64,000 nucleotides of DNA from Cyclobacteriaceae bacterium YHN15 (GCA_003797895.1 RKQB01000001.1:449822-513821); one strand, 5' to 3'. Positions 23,575 through 32,838 are shown, counted from the first letter of the stretch. Notes: a model not told the origin generated them from the sequence alone. Numbers and translations are program-made.

Positions 23575-24507
23575 TTATTGCTTTAACACCCTCCAAAAAT
23601 CTTCCATCAAAGCATCCCGGTCTATCTTGGAGAAAATTCTTACAGTAAAACTTTTATTTTCCGGTGGGCTGTTCACTAACAAGGTTTCGGAATATTGTGG
23701 CAACAGGTAGGCCTGAACCAAAGCCAAATCCCACATAACTCTTGTCTTATCCTGTGGATTTTGTTCTCTCCATCTGTCTGCCAATATCTTTTCGATGGGG
23801 ACATTGTCGTTCGTTTTTTCATAGGTTTCTTCTCTTTCAAATTGAAGCGGAAATGCTGTTTCCAGGGGCATGACAGTAAAATCCAGATCGGTTTGGTCCA
23901 GCAAGTAATCGAAAGCATTAAGGTCATTTCTGATATTGAACTCATTTTTGCTCCAAGCTCTGTTGGTTTGATTGTAGCGTGCTCCTAATGCGTAAACCCT
24001 GATTTTGGATTTTATTTCCGGGGCGATTATTATTGCACTTGCAATATTACTCAGTGCACCTAAGGTAAGAACATCCAATTTTTCATCTTCTGGAAGGGAT
24101 TTCACCAAGGAGATGATGGCCTCAACTGCAGGAGAATTTCTAGGCTCCGTGCCACCCCAGGCGCGACCGATTTGACGATCGCCTCCCCTAGGTTGTGGGA
24201 TATGGGTAAGTCCCATGGTATTCAGTATCAATTCATTCAACCTTTGGGAATCTTCCAAGGTATTGAGACCTTGGGTGTCGTAAGCGTTCCATTTTTCAAA
24301 AACCAATAAGTCCGGATTGTTGAAATGCGCAGAGCTTAATCCCACTACTTCTACTGAAGGCTCTTTTAATAACCGGACTATGGCATAGAGATCATCCATT
24401 TCATTGCCTGTATCCGAGTCCAGCCATACTTTTTGTTTTTGGGCAAGGGCGGGAATTATCTGGAAAACAACAAATAAAAAGAATAAATAAATGGATTTAT
24501 TGGGCAT
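23575..24507 (-). CDS. Exported nucleoside-hydrolase-family protein
   Basis: A 310-residue protein with a signal peptide ending ALAQ. The mature part begins with the calcium-binding aspartate motif of inosine-uridine nucleoside hydrolases, DSDTGNEMDD (D30, D32, D38, D39), and has LTLGALSNIASAI and a later EFNIRNDLNAFDYLL segment that replaces the usual EFN..D..A pattern. It is probably a periplasmic or surface nucleosidase that frees a base from ribosides; specificity is unknown. The gene stands alone, with 143 bases upstream and 62 downstream. Confidence 0.87.
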   Translation of the reverse strand: MPNKSIYLFFLFVVFQIIPALAQKQKVWLDSDTGNEMDDLYAIVRLLKEPSVEVVGLSSAHFNNPDLLVFEKWNAYDTQGLNTLEDSQRLNELILNTMGLTHIPQPRGGDRQIGRAWGGTEPRNSPAVEAIISLVKSLPEDEKLDVLTLGALSNIASAIIIAPEIKSKIRVYALGARYNQTNRAWSKNEFNIRNDLNAFDYLLDQTDLDFTVMPLETAFPLQFEREETYEKTNDNVPIEKILADRWREQNPQDKTRVMWDLALVQAYLLPQYSETLLVNSPPENKSFTVRIFSKIDRDALMEDFWRVLKQ

Positions 24508-24588
24508 GACAGAATCTTTAATTTTTCATTAAATTAAATCAAATTCTGCAAAAAGTGAACTCCAATTTTTTAAAATGAGATTCTTAGA

Positions 24589-24614
24589 GGAAAACCTATT
24601 TTCCCTGGTTTTCC
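24589..24614 (-). terminator. Hairpin between outer-membrane gene and nucleoside hydrolase gene
   Basis: Perfect 8-base stem GGAAAACC (24589-24596) / GGTTTTCC (24607-24614) with a 10-base loop, 37 bases downstream of the outer-membrane gene. It lacks a T-run on the minus strand, so termination is uncertain. Confidence 0.35.
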
Positions 24615-24650
24615 ATTCCTTTTTTGTGCATTTTGATTGAGAAAAGAATT

Positions 24651-25331
24651 TCAATCTTCTAAAGCCACTAATTCCCATTTCTTGAACAAAGCAAAATTCA
24701 GGGAAACGTAGAAAATGTTGGCATCCAAACCTGCATATGGCTGAAAAGTACCACCACTTCCATCTGATGCATTAAAGCCTTGATTGAAAAACGAATTCAG
24801 GTAATATTTAGCTTTTATGCTGGTACCTTTTGGTAAAGTGTAACCGATAAAAAGGGCATGCTGTAAGGTATTCACCCGATCACTGAACCAGACACTGAAC
24901 CTTTCAGTCCGGACCTCATCTACAAAGGTCCGCTCCCTATAATTCATGGCGATCTCCAATTCGTAACCGGCAAAGAAAAACCGGTCATCCAGGTGACCAA
25001 GCTTAATGCCAATTGGAATACCCAGATTGTAATTTCTCACTTTTTTCCGTACAGAAGGAGATTCGTCAAAAATGAAACCGACGTTACGAATATTGACACC
25101 TGTAAACCAGCCAAAAGACTCGCTTTGGTCAAAATTAAGGAGCGTTTGTAGGTTTATGACGGGAGAAAACCTGAGTATATTATTGTTGTTTTGAAGTGTT
25201 CCCGTGGAGAAAATCCACTCACCACCTGAAGTGAAATAAGGTTTGTCATCTATTGCCACTGATTTGCTTTGCGCAAAAGTGGAGGAAAAGGCAATCGAGA
25301 TGATAAAAAGAGTTGTAAATATTTTTTTCAT
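24651..25331 (-). CDS. Outer-membrane beta-barrel protein, uncharacterised
   Basis: A 226-residue protein with a clear signal peptide (KKIFTTLFIISIAFSSTFAQ). The mature part is rich in alternating strands with aromatic ends (GEWIFSTGTLQNNNNILRFS, FFAGYELEIAMNYRERT, LDANIFYVSLNFALF), which suggests an 8- to 10-stranded outer-membrane barrel. No ligand or transport motif is recognised. It stands alone between the nucleoside hydrolase and the APC permease. Confidence 0.75.
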   Translation of the reverse strand: MKKIFTTLFIISIAFSSTFAQSKSVAIDDKPYFTSGGEWIFSTGTLQNNNNILRFSPVINLQTLLNFDQSESFGWFTGVNIRNVGFIFDESPSVRKKVRNYNLGIPIGIKLGHLDDRFFFAGYELEIAMNYRERTFVDEVRTERFSVWFSDRVNTLQHALFIGYTLPKGTSIKAKYYLNSFFNQGFNASDGSGGTFQPYAGLDANIFYVSLNFALFKKWELVALED

Positions 25332-25413
25332 TGTTCAGGACTTTCAAGGTTTGCAATGCAAATATTACAATTCTTTAATTAATTCAACAGGTATAAGTAT
25401 GAATAATTCCTTT

Positions 25414-26685
25414 TTATTTTGAAATATTTTTGGCAAAAGAATGGATTCCAAAAATCACCAATCCCAACCCAGTCCAAAGGATGGTATCCCATATCTCCTC
25501 AGATTGCGTTCCTGAAAGCAACCAAATGGTGGCCAGAATCCCAGCCAATGCCATTTGGTTTCCATATGGGATTCTGAAATAGTCCCTTAGGGGTTGTGAC
25601 TTCCTTAATTTGATCAAAGATGCGGACACCATAGCATAAAGTAGAAGTCTTGAGATTACAGAAACTGCCAGTGAACTCATAAATCCCCAAACTATGGCCA
25701 CAAGGGCCACCAATCCTGAAAAGAAAAGGATGGAAACCCAAGGAGTGGCAAATTTTGGATGTACCTTGCTGAACAGTTTAGGCAGCTGATCTTCCAAACT
25801 TAAGGCATAAGGAAGCCTGGATCCGCTGAGAATCTGAACATTTAAAGTTCCCATAATACTGACGACAGCCCCCAGGGTAATGAACATTCCTCCCCACCAG
25901 CCCATAAAACCTGTGGCAGCATCAGCCAAAGGTTTTTCTGATTCGGCAAGATTGGGAAGTGTACCGATGGATACCACTTGTATCAATACATAAAATCCTG
26001 CAATAACAGCAGCAGCTGTAATAAGAGCAAATGGCAGGTTTTTCTTAGGATTGACGATTTCTCCACTGTTGACCAAGCCAGCTTCAAATCCCCCAAATGC
26101 AAAAATCAGTAATAAGGTGGAAGCTGAAAAATCCTGCCAACTCGGAAGTGGACCGGGTTCAATCAAATCAAAATCTATATAAAAAAGGCCTACTATAATA
26201 AAAACGGCCAAGGGGAACAACTTGGCTATGGTGAGGATATTGCTGACTTTGGCAGTGTTTTTTACCCCAATCCAGTTAAAATAGGTGATCAGACCTGTTA
26301 TAAAAATAATCATCCCTACCCTTACTTCACCTTGATTGAAAACATCAGAAAAAAAGGACAGATATAATACCATCAAATTGATGAGTGTGGCATAACTGAA
26401 CAGTCGTGTCAACATCAAAAGCCATCCGATTACAAATGCCGGTATTGGGCCAAAGGCTGCATTGACATATAAATAGGGTCCACCTGTCTGTTCAAATCTG
26501 GAACTCACTTCCGCAAACACTAAAATCAGGATCATCATTACCAAAGCGCAAACAAAAAAAGCAAGGACAGAATACACCCCTGATAGGGCAAAAACCTTTG
26601 CAGGCAAGGCAAAAATCCCGGCTCCAATGACCGAGTTAATAATCAAAAAGACCAGGTCCCATTTCTGGATTCCACGTTTGAGCAT
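25414..26685 (-). CDS. APC-family amino acid permease
   Basis: A 423-residue transporter with about 12 hydrophobic segments. TM1 carries the APC-superfamily motif VIGAGIFALPAKVFALSG, TM3 region EQTGGPYLYVNAAFGPIPAF, and TM6 region FAFGGFEAGLVNSGE, matching the substrate-binding helices of LeuT-fold permeases. The substrate is an amino acid or related organic cation but cannot be specified. The gene has its own 95-base upstream gap from gpsA and no evident partner. Confidence 0.9.
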   Translation of the reverse strand: MLKRGIQKWDLVFLIINSVIGAGIFALPAKVFALSGVYSVLAFFVCALVMMILILVFAEVSSRFEQTGGPYLYVNAAFGPIPAFVIGWLLMLTRLFSYATLINLMVLYLSFFSDVFNQGEVRVGMIIFITGLITYFNWIGVKNTAKVSNILTIAKLFPLAVFIIVGLFYIDFDLIEPGPLPSWQDFSASTLLLIFAFGGFEAGLVNSGEIVNPKKNLPFALITAAAVIAGFYVLIQVVSIGTLPNLAESEKPLADAATGFMGWWGGMFITLGAVVSIMGTLNVQILSGSRLPYALSLEDQLPKLFSKVHPKFATPWVSILFFSGLVALVAIVWGFMSSLAVSVISRLLLYAMVSASLIKLRKSQPLRDYFRIPYGNQMALAGILATIWLLSGTQSEEIWDTILWTGLGLVIFGIHSFAKNISK

Positions 26686-26780
26686 AGGCGATTTTGGTAA
26701 TTCCCGATAAAATCAGCCGATAAGATATAGAATCTTACTGAAAAGAAAAGGGGTATTTATTCAGGATATTCTTTTGTTCA

Positions 26781-27839
26781 TTATAAGAAATCCACATCAA
26801 CACTGAAGGGATATTTCATCAGATACTGTAAAGCCTCCTCAATTTTCAGGTCCTCAAATAAAACTTTATATAAATTTTCCGTAATGGGAGCCCTCATGCC
26901 CCTGCCTTCCACAAAGGCTTTTATCAATCTAACTGTATTGATGCCTTCTGCAACTTCATCCATACTTTCCAGTATTTCCGACAGTTTTTCACCTTTTGCT
27001 AACCTATATCCAACCGTATAGTTTCTGGATAAAGTGGAATTACATGTAGTGACCAGATCCCCTATTCCTGCAAGGCCAATAAATGATTTGATACTTCCTC
27101 CTAAGGCATTGCCTAAATAGACCAACTCTACCATGCCTCTAGATACCAATAAGCCCTTGGCGTTTTCCCCCAGTCCGAGGCCGGCCAATGCTCCTGCAGC
27201 AATCGCAATAATGTTTTTCAATACCCCACTGAGTTCTACCCCTACAATATCGGAGTTGCCATAAACCTGAAACTTATCAGTCCTAAGTAACCTCTGTCCT
27301 TCCAAAATCACCTCATTGTATTTGCTGGCAACCACCGTGGCTGCCGGTTGCCCCAAGTATAATTCCCTGGAGAGATTGGGTCCAGCGAGACATCCTACCC
27401 TGATAGCTACAGTTTCCTTTAATATGACCTCACTCATGGTCAGAATATTTTCCCTGTTGATAAGCTTCATATCCGAAAGTTTTTTTCCTTCTGGCAAATT
27501 CAGGCAAAGTCCTTTAGTGCCATGGAGAATTAAATGATAAGGGTATAAATAGGGAGAAAAAGTTCGGATCACCTCTTGGAATGCACTGGAAGGGATCATA
27601 AAAAATATGGTATCACAGGAATTGCAAAGCATTTCAGGATCCTGTGTCCCGACAATGTTTTCGTTGATAGGAAGACCGTCAACTTTGTGGTGATGGTTGA
27701 TTTCATCTACCATTTCCGCACGTCTTGCAAAGGCAATAACTTTGCTTTTTTCAGCTAGAATATTGGCAATGGCAGTACCGAAACTCCCCATTCCGACTAC
27801 CCCAACCGACTTTTCTTTAGAAGAGTTTTTCAAGGTCAT
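26781..27839 (-). CDS. gpsA: NAD(P)H-dependent glycerol-3-phosphate dehydrogenase
   Basis: GpsA makes sn-glycerol-3-phosphate from dihydroxyacetone phosphate for phospholipid synthesis. The 352-residue protein has the dinucleotide motif GMGSFG (16-21), the conserved GTKGL and GPNLSRELYLGQPAATVVA segments, and the catalytic-lysine region VELSGVLKNIIAIAAG. It is slightly longer than usual because of an N-terminal polar extension. Its start lies inside the 3' end of the acyltransferase gene (23-base overlap), so the enzyme making glycerol-3-phosphate is coupled to the enzyme that uses it. Confidence 0.96.
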   Translation of the reverse strand: MTLKNSSKEKSVGVVGMGSFGTAIANILAEKSKVIAFARRAEMVDEINHHHKVDGLPINENIVGTQDPEMLCNSCDTIFFMIPSSAFQEVIRTFSPYLYPYHLILHGTKGLCLNLPEGKKLSDMKLINRENILTMSEVILKETVAIRVGCLAGPNLSRELYLGQPAATVVASKYNEVILEGQRLLRTDKFQVYGNSDIVGVELSGVLKNIIAIAAGALAGLGLGENAKGLLVSRGMVELVYLGNALGGSIKSFIGLAGIGDLVTTCNSTLSRNYTVGYRLAKGEKLSEILESMDEVAEGINTVRLIKAFVEGRGMRAPITENLYKVLFEDLKIEEALQYLMKYPFSVDVDFL

Positions 27840-29514
27840 ATCCGTCTAATCTGTTGTGGTAGTAATACAATAAAGTCAAATCCTGGGTTTCTATATTCCC
27901 ATTTCTGTTTTTTATTAACGGCCTTTTGGCATGATACATCCCCACATTTTCGAGGCCATGTGTGATAATACTATCTATATCCTGTTTCATATGCGGGGCT
28001 ACCTGCAGTTTGCCTGATGCTTCCAGTTCGAAAATTTTGTCCAACACCATTTGGCAGGCTTCCCTGAATTCCACATACACCAGAAAAATATCTTCTTCCG
28101 GTAAACGGAGTAGACTGTACAGGTCTAATTTCTTATTGTCCTGCTTAATCATTTGAAAAGCAGTGAAAGCTACCAGATGGGAACTGAAAACTCTGTTGTT
28201 AATGTGAAATTCTTCTACAATTCTCTTTCCGAGGTGATAAGTATATTCTTCTTCCCTTTGGGCATCCACCGTTACCTGTCCGTTGGAAATAAAATAATCT
28301 CTGGTGTCAATTTTCCGGCCATGTCTGTCAAAACTGTTACCGGAATTGTCCACGTAATTGCCCAATACATCCATAGCCCTTCCAATGGAAACAGATATAT
28401 CTGAACCTTTGGTAAAGAACTTGATGAGGAATTTGGAAATTTTGTAGGAGGTTGAAAATTCATCCCGCTCTTTATAATACCTTTCCTGTCCAGTAATTGA
28501 TAGGTGTTCCTGTATCAAACTGGGGGCTTCCAATACAAAATGGTAGTTGATTGTAACAGGAACAATGAATACTTTTCCCCCGATATCCTTAATTTCGTTT
28601 TGATAGTTTGCTCTCTGGGCTTCGACAGCTGTACTCAACAAACCAAGTTTCAGTTTTTTCTCAATCATGCCGCTTCTTGAACGGGTACCTCCAGGGAAAA
28701 ACAAACTGTGGACACCGAATTGAATGGCTTCGGAAGAATAGGTTTTCAGGGTTTCTAGATAAGGTAAGTTTTTCTTTCTCCTATCCACTTTATAGGCACC
28801 AAGGGCATTCATGAAATATGCGAAAATACCGATATTGAACAAATTCAAACCCGCGCCATAGATAAAAGGAGGAAGACCTAATACCGAAATGATCCATCCT
28901 ATTAAAATGCTGTCCAGATTGGAAAAATGGGTCGGAACCATAACTATGGTGCCCTTTGAAGCCAGTTCTCTTATCTGATCAGTTTCCCCCAGAACCTGGA
29001 TTTTGTCCTGTAGGCTATATTGATTGCTGAAAATGGATTTAATCCCCTTGACCCTTGCTGCGTTTAATAGTCTGGCAAAACCAAAAGTGACCATTCTTCT
29101 GGTAACCTTGTAATGAGTGTGGACGAAGTTACTGGCAATCTCTTCTGCATACCTCATGGTAATGTCGTCCAATATTTCCAGGTATTTTTTTTTCTTCTGG
29201 GTTTTGGTCAAGGAATTATCCGTACTGGTTTGTACCAATGTAGATCTTACCTTTCTCCAGAAGTCCTTCTCATCATCCGGATCTACGGCCCATGGATTTT
29301 GCTTGATCCTTAATTTTTCCCGGTGAAGTGTTGTTTCCAACTCTTCCTTAAGCAGATCCATATTGTTCCCTGTGATTTCCAGGATGGATTTTTTGCTGTT
29401 TTCAGCAACTGTTTTAACAAAATCTTTTCTGCTTTTACTCAGTTTAACTACCGGCCACTCATCTTTTTGGGGAAGAATGGGTTCATATTTATGTTTAATA
29501 TAAGCTTCAGCCAA
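27817..29514 (-). CDS. Glycerol-3-phosphate acyltransferase, PlsB-like
   Basis: A 565-residue acyltransferase with the HxxxxD catalytic motif HFSNLD (H196, D201) and the phosphate-binding block FFPGGTRSRSG. The size and the long N- and C-terminal extensions fit the PlsB/GPAT class rather than the short PlsC class. It should transfer a fatty acyl group to the sn-1 position of glycerol-3-phosphate at the inner membrane. gpsA follows with a 23-base overlap, which supports this substrate. A TAnnTTTG box at 29538-29545 may be its promoter. Confidence 0.88.
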   Translation of the reverse strand: MAEAYIKHKYEPILPQKDEWPVVKLSKSRKDFVKTVAENSKKSILEITGNNMDLLKEELETTLHREKLRIKQNPWAVDPDDEKDFWRKVRSTLVQTSTDNSLTKTQKKKKYLEILDDITMRYAEEIASNFVHTHYKVTRRMVTFGFARLLNAARVKGIKSIFSNQYSLQDKIQVLGETDQIRELASKGTIVMVPTHFSNLDSILIGWIISVLGLPPFIYGAGLNLFNIGIFAYFMNALGAYKVDRRKKNLPYLETLKTYSSEAIQFGVHSLFFPGGTRSRSGMIEKKLKLGLLSTAVEAQRANYQNEIKDIGGKVFIVPVTINYHFVLEAPSLIQEHLSITGQERYYKERDEFSTSYKISKFLIKFFTKGSDISVSIGRAMDVLGNYVDNSGNSFDRHGRKIDTRDYFISNGQVTVDAQREEEYTYHLGKRIVEEFHINNRVFSSHLVAFTAFQMIKQDNKKLDLYSLLRLPEEDIFLVYVEFREACQMVLDKIFELEASGKLQVAPHMKQDIDSIITHGLENVGMYHAKRPLIKNRNGNIETQDLTLLYYYHNRLDGYDLEKLF

Positions 29515-29537
29515 GTGAGTTCAGTTTTGGGTTGTCG

Positions 29538-29545
29538 ACAAAGAT
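29538..29545 (-). promoter_or_regulatory. Candidate -7 box of the acyltransferase-gpsA operon
   Basis: TATCTTTG on the minus strand, about 24 bases upstream of the ATG. No TTG at the preferred distance was found, so support is partial. Confidence 0.35.
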
Positions 29546-29693
29546 AATAAAAATCAGAATGGTGCTTACTTATTTCAATTTAATGAAAAAATCAAAAACG
29601 TTTCAGGTGTATTGATAGTTTCAATTAGGAATATTTAATATCAGGGTTTTGTCTAAGGACGAATCCATTGTATTATTGTACCCGAATCGTTTT

Positions 29694-30668
29694 ATGAAGG
29701 CTGACCTCAAACAAATACAAGACCCCATTTCGTTGGAAATGGAGGAATTCGAAAAGAAATTCCGGGACTTTATGAAAAGTAAGGTCAAGCTTCTCGATCA
29801 TATTACCAACTATATTGTTCGGAGAAAAGGAAAGCAAATGCGGCCTATGTTTGTTTTTCTAACGGCTGGTGTGAGTGGGGGTATTACAGAAGCATCTTAT
29901 AGGGGAGCAGCCTTGATCGAATTATTACATACAGCTACATTGGTGCATGATGATGTGGTAGATGATGCCAATTACAGGAGAGGATTTTTTTCAGTCAATG
30001 CTTTATGGAAAAACAAGATTGCCGTACTCGTTGGAGATTACCTCTTGTCAAGAGGGCTATTATTGAGTGTAGATAATGGAGATTTTGACCTCCTAAAAAT
30101 TGTATCAAATGCTGTAAGGGAAATGTCTGAGGGAGAACTCCTGCAAATTGCGAAAGCAAGGAAGCTTGACATTACCGAAGAAGTATATTACACCATTATA
30201 CGACAAAAAACTGCCAGTTTGATTGCATCATGCTGTGCGGTGGGCGCAGCAACCTCAGGAGCTGGGCCAGATTTGATAGAAAAGATGAGGGATTTTGGAG
30301 AAAAGGTTGGAATGGCCTTCCAAATTAAAGATGATCTTTTTGATTATGGGGAAGATGAAATCGGCAAACCACTTGGAATTGACATTAAAGAGAAGAAGAT
30401 GACCCTTCCTTTAATCTATGCACTGAATAATGCCTCCTGGTTGGATAAAAAGAAAATAATATATCTCATCAGGAATAAAAATGAAGATAAGAAGGCGGTC
30501 AATGAAGTTATTGCCTTTGTCAAAAAATCCGGTGGATTGAGCTACGCCACAGGCATAATGAACCAATATCTCAACGAAGCTTTGGGCCTGTTAAAAGAAT
30601 TTCCGGATTCTGAATACAAAGACTCTTTGGAAGGATTGGTCCGTTATACCATTGAAAGGAAAAAATAA
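29694..30668 (+). CDS. Polyprenyl (probably octaprenyl-type) diphosphate synthase
   Basis: A 324-residue trans-prenyltransferase that lengthens allylic diphosphates with isopentenyl diphosphate, for quinone side chains. Both aspartate-rich motifs are present: DDVVD at 86-90 and DDLFD at 213-217, with GKQMRPMFVFLTAG before the first. Product chain length cannot be assigned firmly. The ATG at 29694 is chosen because it gives the usual family length; a TTG at 29649 would add 15 residues. It diverges from the acyltransferase gene and converges on the TlpA-like gene. Confidence 0.92.
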   Translation: MKADLKQIQDPISLEMEEFEKKFRDFMKSKVKLLDHITNYIVRRKGKQMRPMFVFLTAGVSGGITEASYRGAALIELLHTATLVHDDVVDDANYRRGFFSVNALWKNKIAVLVGDYLLSRGLLLSVDNGDFDLLKIVSNAVREMSEGELLQIAKARKLDITEEVYYTIIRQKTASLIASCCAVGAATSGAGPDLIEKMRDFGEKVGMAFQIKDDLFDYGEDEIGKPLGIDIKEKKMTLPLIYALNNASWLDKKKIIYLIRNKNEDKKAVNEVIAFVKKSGGLSYATGIMNQYLNEALGLLKEFPDSEYKDSLEGLVRYTIERKK

Positions 30669-30696
30669 TGCAGCATAGTATTTATTGTGTTCTGAC

Positions 30697-31938
30697 TTAA
30701 ATTTTTTCCTCCAATAGCCGGTTAACCAAGTCCTCGTGTTCCTCCATCCACCTCTCATAATAAGCTCCGGTACCAGGCCCTGAGAAACCGGTATGTATTT
30801 TTTTCACGGCTCCATCACGGCCTATATAAATTAAAGTAGGAAAAGCTATCACTTGATTTAAGGAGGGCAAAGCCTCTGATGCTTTTTCTTTATTATTCTC
30901 ACCAGCTATCAAGAATGTGTATTCAGCATTCATTCTTTCCTTGGTTTTTTTGACCCTCGATCTCGCGTAGTCGAAGTCATTTCTAGATTCAAATGCCAAT
31001 GCTATAATTTCTATGTTTCGGTTTTTATTTTTTCTGTACCATTCAGCCAAAAATTTTGTTTCATCCATACAGTTTGGACACCAAGTACCGAATAATTGAA
31101 CCAATACTACCTTGTTTTTAAATTGATTATCTTCCAGGGAAACCATTTTTTTGTTCAAATCCGGGAAAGAAAAACTTAGTTTTTCATGCCCCTCTTTCAA
31201 ATAGTTCAAAGCGTAAGCATCCGGAAGTTCAAATTCTTCATCTCTTACCGCAACAAAAGATTCCCTATACCGAGGACCACTCATGAAGGTTCCTTGGACA
31301 GATCCATCATCCATTCTCTTACCTGTAAAAAGATAGACATGACTTCCATCAAAGGCGCTTAAGCTGAAGCTTTCCCCATCTACATTACCCTCAAGAAAGC
31401 GATAATCCCCAAGACTTGTCAGAAATGTTCCGGTTATCCGGTTTTTCTCTTGTTTGAATATACCGATTGCATCATATCTTTCACCGGTGGATTTTTCAAA
31501 CGCTGTTCTCCATTTTCCAGAAAAATCGGCAGTGGTCGCACTGGAAACTCTAAAACGGTCTTTGGTGCCCTTTTTGGCAACAAAAGGGATGCTATATCCT
31601 TCAATATGATTTTTTTTAAAAGCACCTTTAATACTCCCATCACGTTGGAGACTTGCCTTTATTTGTGAATCAAAAATACCCATATGTATGGTTAAGGAAT
31701 CTCCTATTTGATCCACTTCGTCATAAGATAACACTTCTTCAGCATTATATATTTCAGAACGCCATTTTCCCCCACTTTTTATAAGACTGAAATTAAAAGG
31801 AATTACTTCAGGGTTTATATTCAATTCGGCATGCCAAACTCCCTCTAAGTCGAGTTCGGTTTTTTGGGCCTTAGTACAGGAAATACAAATCAAAAAACAT
31901 AGAAATAAGGTATTGTATATCACTTTTTCCCAGACCAT
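30697..31938 (-). CDS. TlpA-like thioredoxin-fold lipoprotein
   Basis: A 413-residue exported protein with a probable lipobox (ICISC). The N-terminal 230 residues form a beta-rich domain (LEGVWHAELNINPEVIPFNF, SGKWRTAFE, GTFLTSLGDYRFLEGNV), a type often fused to TlpA domains in Bacteroidota. The C-terminal thioredoxin fold has the redox pair in WCPNC (C287, C290) after VLVQLFGT, and the cis-proline region AFPTLIYIGRDG. It is probably a periplasmic disulfide reductase or a surface redox protein. Confidence 0.88.
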   Translation of the reverse strand: MVWEKVIYNTLFLCFLICISCTKAQKTELDLEGVWHAELNINPEVIPFNFSLIKSGGKWRSEIYNAEEVLSYDEVDQIGDSLTIHMGIFDSQIKASLQRDGSIKGAFKKNHIEGYSIPFVAKKGTKDRFRVSSATTADFSGKWRTAFEKSTGERYDAIGIFKQEKNRITGTFLTSLGDYRFLEGNVDGESFSLSAFDGSHVYLFTGKRMDDGSVQGTFMSGPRYRESFVAVRDEEFELPDAYALNYLKEGHEKLSFSFPDLNKKMVSLEDNQFKNKVVLVQLFGTWCPNCMDETKFLAEWYRKNKNRNIEIIALAFESRNDFDYARSRVKKTKERMNAEYTFLIAGENNKEKASEALPSLNQVIAFPTLIYIGRDGAVKKIHTGFSGPGTGAYYERWMEEHEDLVNRLLEEKI

Positions 31939-32310
31939 CTTTTTATTGAATATAGTTCAAATTCATTATTTCCTACAAATATGATAGGGTTAATTCATTT
32001 TATCAAAAATATAATTCATCAACGGTTCAAAATCAGTTTAAAACCCAATTTTACCTAGAACTCATTTTTTAATTGTGATTTGATTAAAATACTGTGGGAT
32101 TTTCCCCCACTTTTCTCCAAAATTTTTCAAATTGATTTGAACCGTACCTTCAAAGAATTGTTTTTTCCATCATTTTATTCTTTTTTGAGCTATTTTAACC
32201 ATTTTTTATAGAAGTCAATTATCCTGCAACCTACTGATCATCAAGTAAAAAAAACATGAAAATTTTTAAAAAATGTTGTGATAATTCAAACTTTTAGATA
32301 GTTTTATAAA
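31939..32310. other. AT-rich gap upstream of mraZ
   Basis: This 372-base stretch between the divergent TlpA-like gene and the mraZ control region contains no plausible gene. It holds the inverted MraZ-box-like element at 32101-32119 and, on the minus strand, a weak promoter-like TTG-N20-CATATTTG about 30-60 bases before the TlpA-like start. Nothing else stands out. Confidence 0.6.
32101..32119 (-). promoter_or_regulatory. Inverted 19-base copy of the MraZ box core
   Basis: The 19 bases are the exact reverse complement of 32315-32333 inside the mraZ operator, 196 bases away. It includes one full AAAGTGGGGG element and most of a second, so MraZ may bind here too. Confidence 0.6.
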
Positions 32311-32340
32311 AAAGTGGAGAAAAGTGGGGGAAAGTGGTGG
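32311..32340 (+). promoter_or_regulatory. MraZ box: three 10-base direct repeats
   Basis: AAAGTGG recurs at 32311, 32321 and 32331, exactly 10 bases apart; a weaker GTG follows at 32344. Direct repeats of this type with 10-base spacing are the known MraZ operator in E. coli (TGGGN) and mycoplasmas (AAAGTG). They overlap the -33 region of the mraZ promoter, as expected for autorepression of the dcw cluster. Confidence 0.85.
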
Positions 32341-32359
32341 ATTGTGTTGAAGCTTTTCT

Positions 32360-32367
32360 TACTTTTG
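32360..32367 (+). promoter_or_regulatory. -7 box of the mraZ/dcw promoter
   Basis: TACTTTTG matches TAnnTTTG and puts the transcription start near 32374, about 20 bases before the mraZ ATG. The -33 region is occupied by the MraZ repeats. Confidence 0.6.
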
Positions 32368-32394
32368 TAATTATAACAAACTCAAGATAAGCCC

Positions 32395-32835
32395 ATGGGA
32401 ATGTTCAACAGTCGGTATGAATGTAAGGTCGATGCCAAAGGACGTCTGGCTTTGCCTGCCAAAATCAAGGCGGCAATACCGGATTCCAATGGCAACGAAC
32501 TCATTCTCCGTCAGGGAGACGATGGCTGTCTTGCTTTGTTCACCCAGGTTGAGTTTAAAAAACTTTTACACCAGATTAGTGCTCTTTCTGATCGTGATCC
32601 GGTACAGAGGCTTATCAAGCGAAGCTTTTTTGAAAGTATGACCGAGGTAGAACTCGATAATGCAGGACGCTTTTTGATTCCCAAGACTTTTATGACATGG
32701 GCTGGAATTGACAAGGATGCGGTGTTGATTGGTGTCGGTGGCTTTGTTGAAATATGGAGTCCTGAAAAATATCAAGAAAATATTGTAGCTGACCAAGCAG
32801 AACTGTCCAAGTTGATGGATAAATATCTTTCATAA
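32395..32835 (+). CDS. mraZ: Transcriptional regulator MraZ
   Basis: MraZ is a DNA-binding ring protein that represses the dcw cluster. The 146-residue product has two AbrB-type half-domains, each with its conserved motif: VDAKGRLALPAKIK near the N-terminus and LDNAGRFLIPKTF in the second half. The length is normal. It is first in the cluster, 3 bases before rsmH, and its presumed operator of three 10-base repeats lies directly upstream. Confidence 0.97.
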   Translation: MGMFNSRYECKVDAKGRLALPAKIKAAIPDSNGNELILRQGDDGCLALFTQVEFKKLLHQISALSDRDPVQRLIKRSFFESMTEVELDNAGRFLIPKTFMTWAGIDKDAVLIGVGGFVEIWSPEKYQENIVADQAELSKLMDKYLS

Positions 32836-32838
32836 CTC

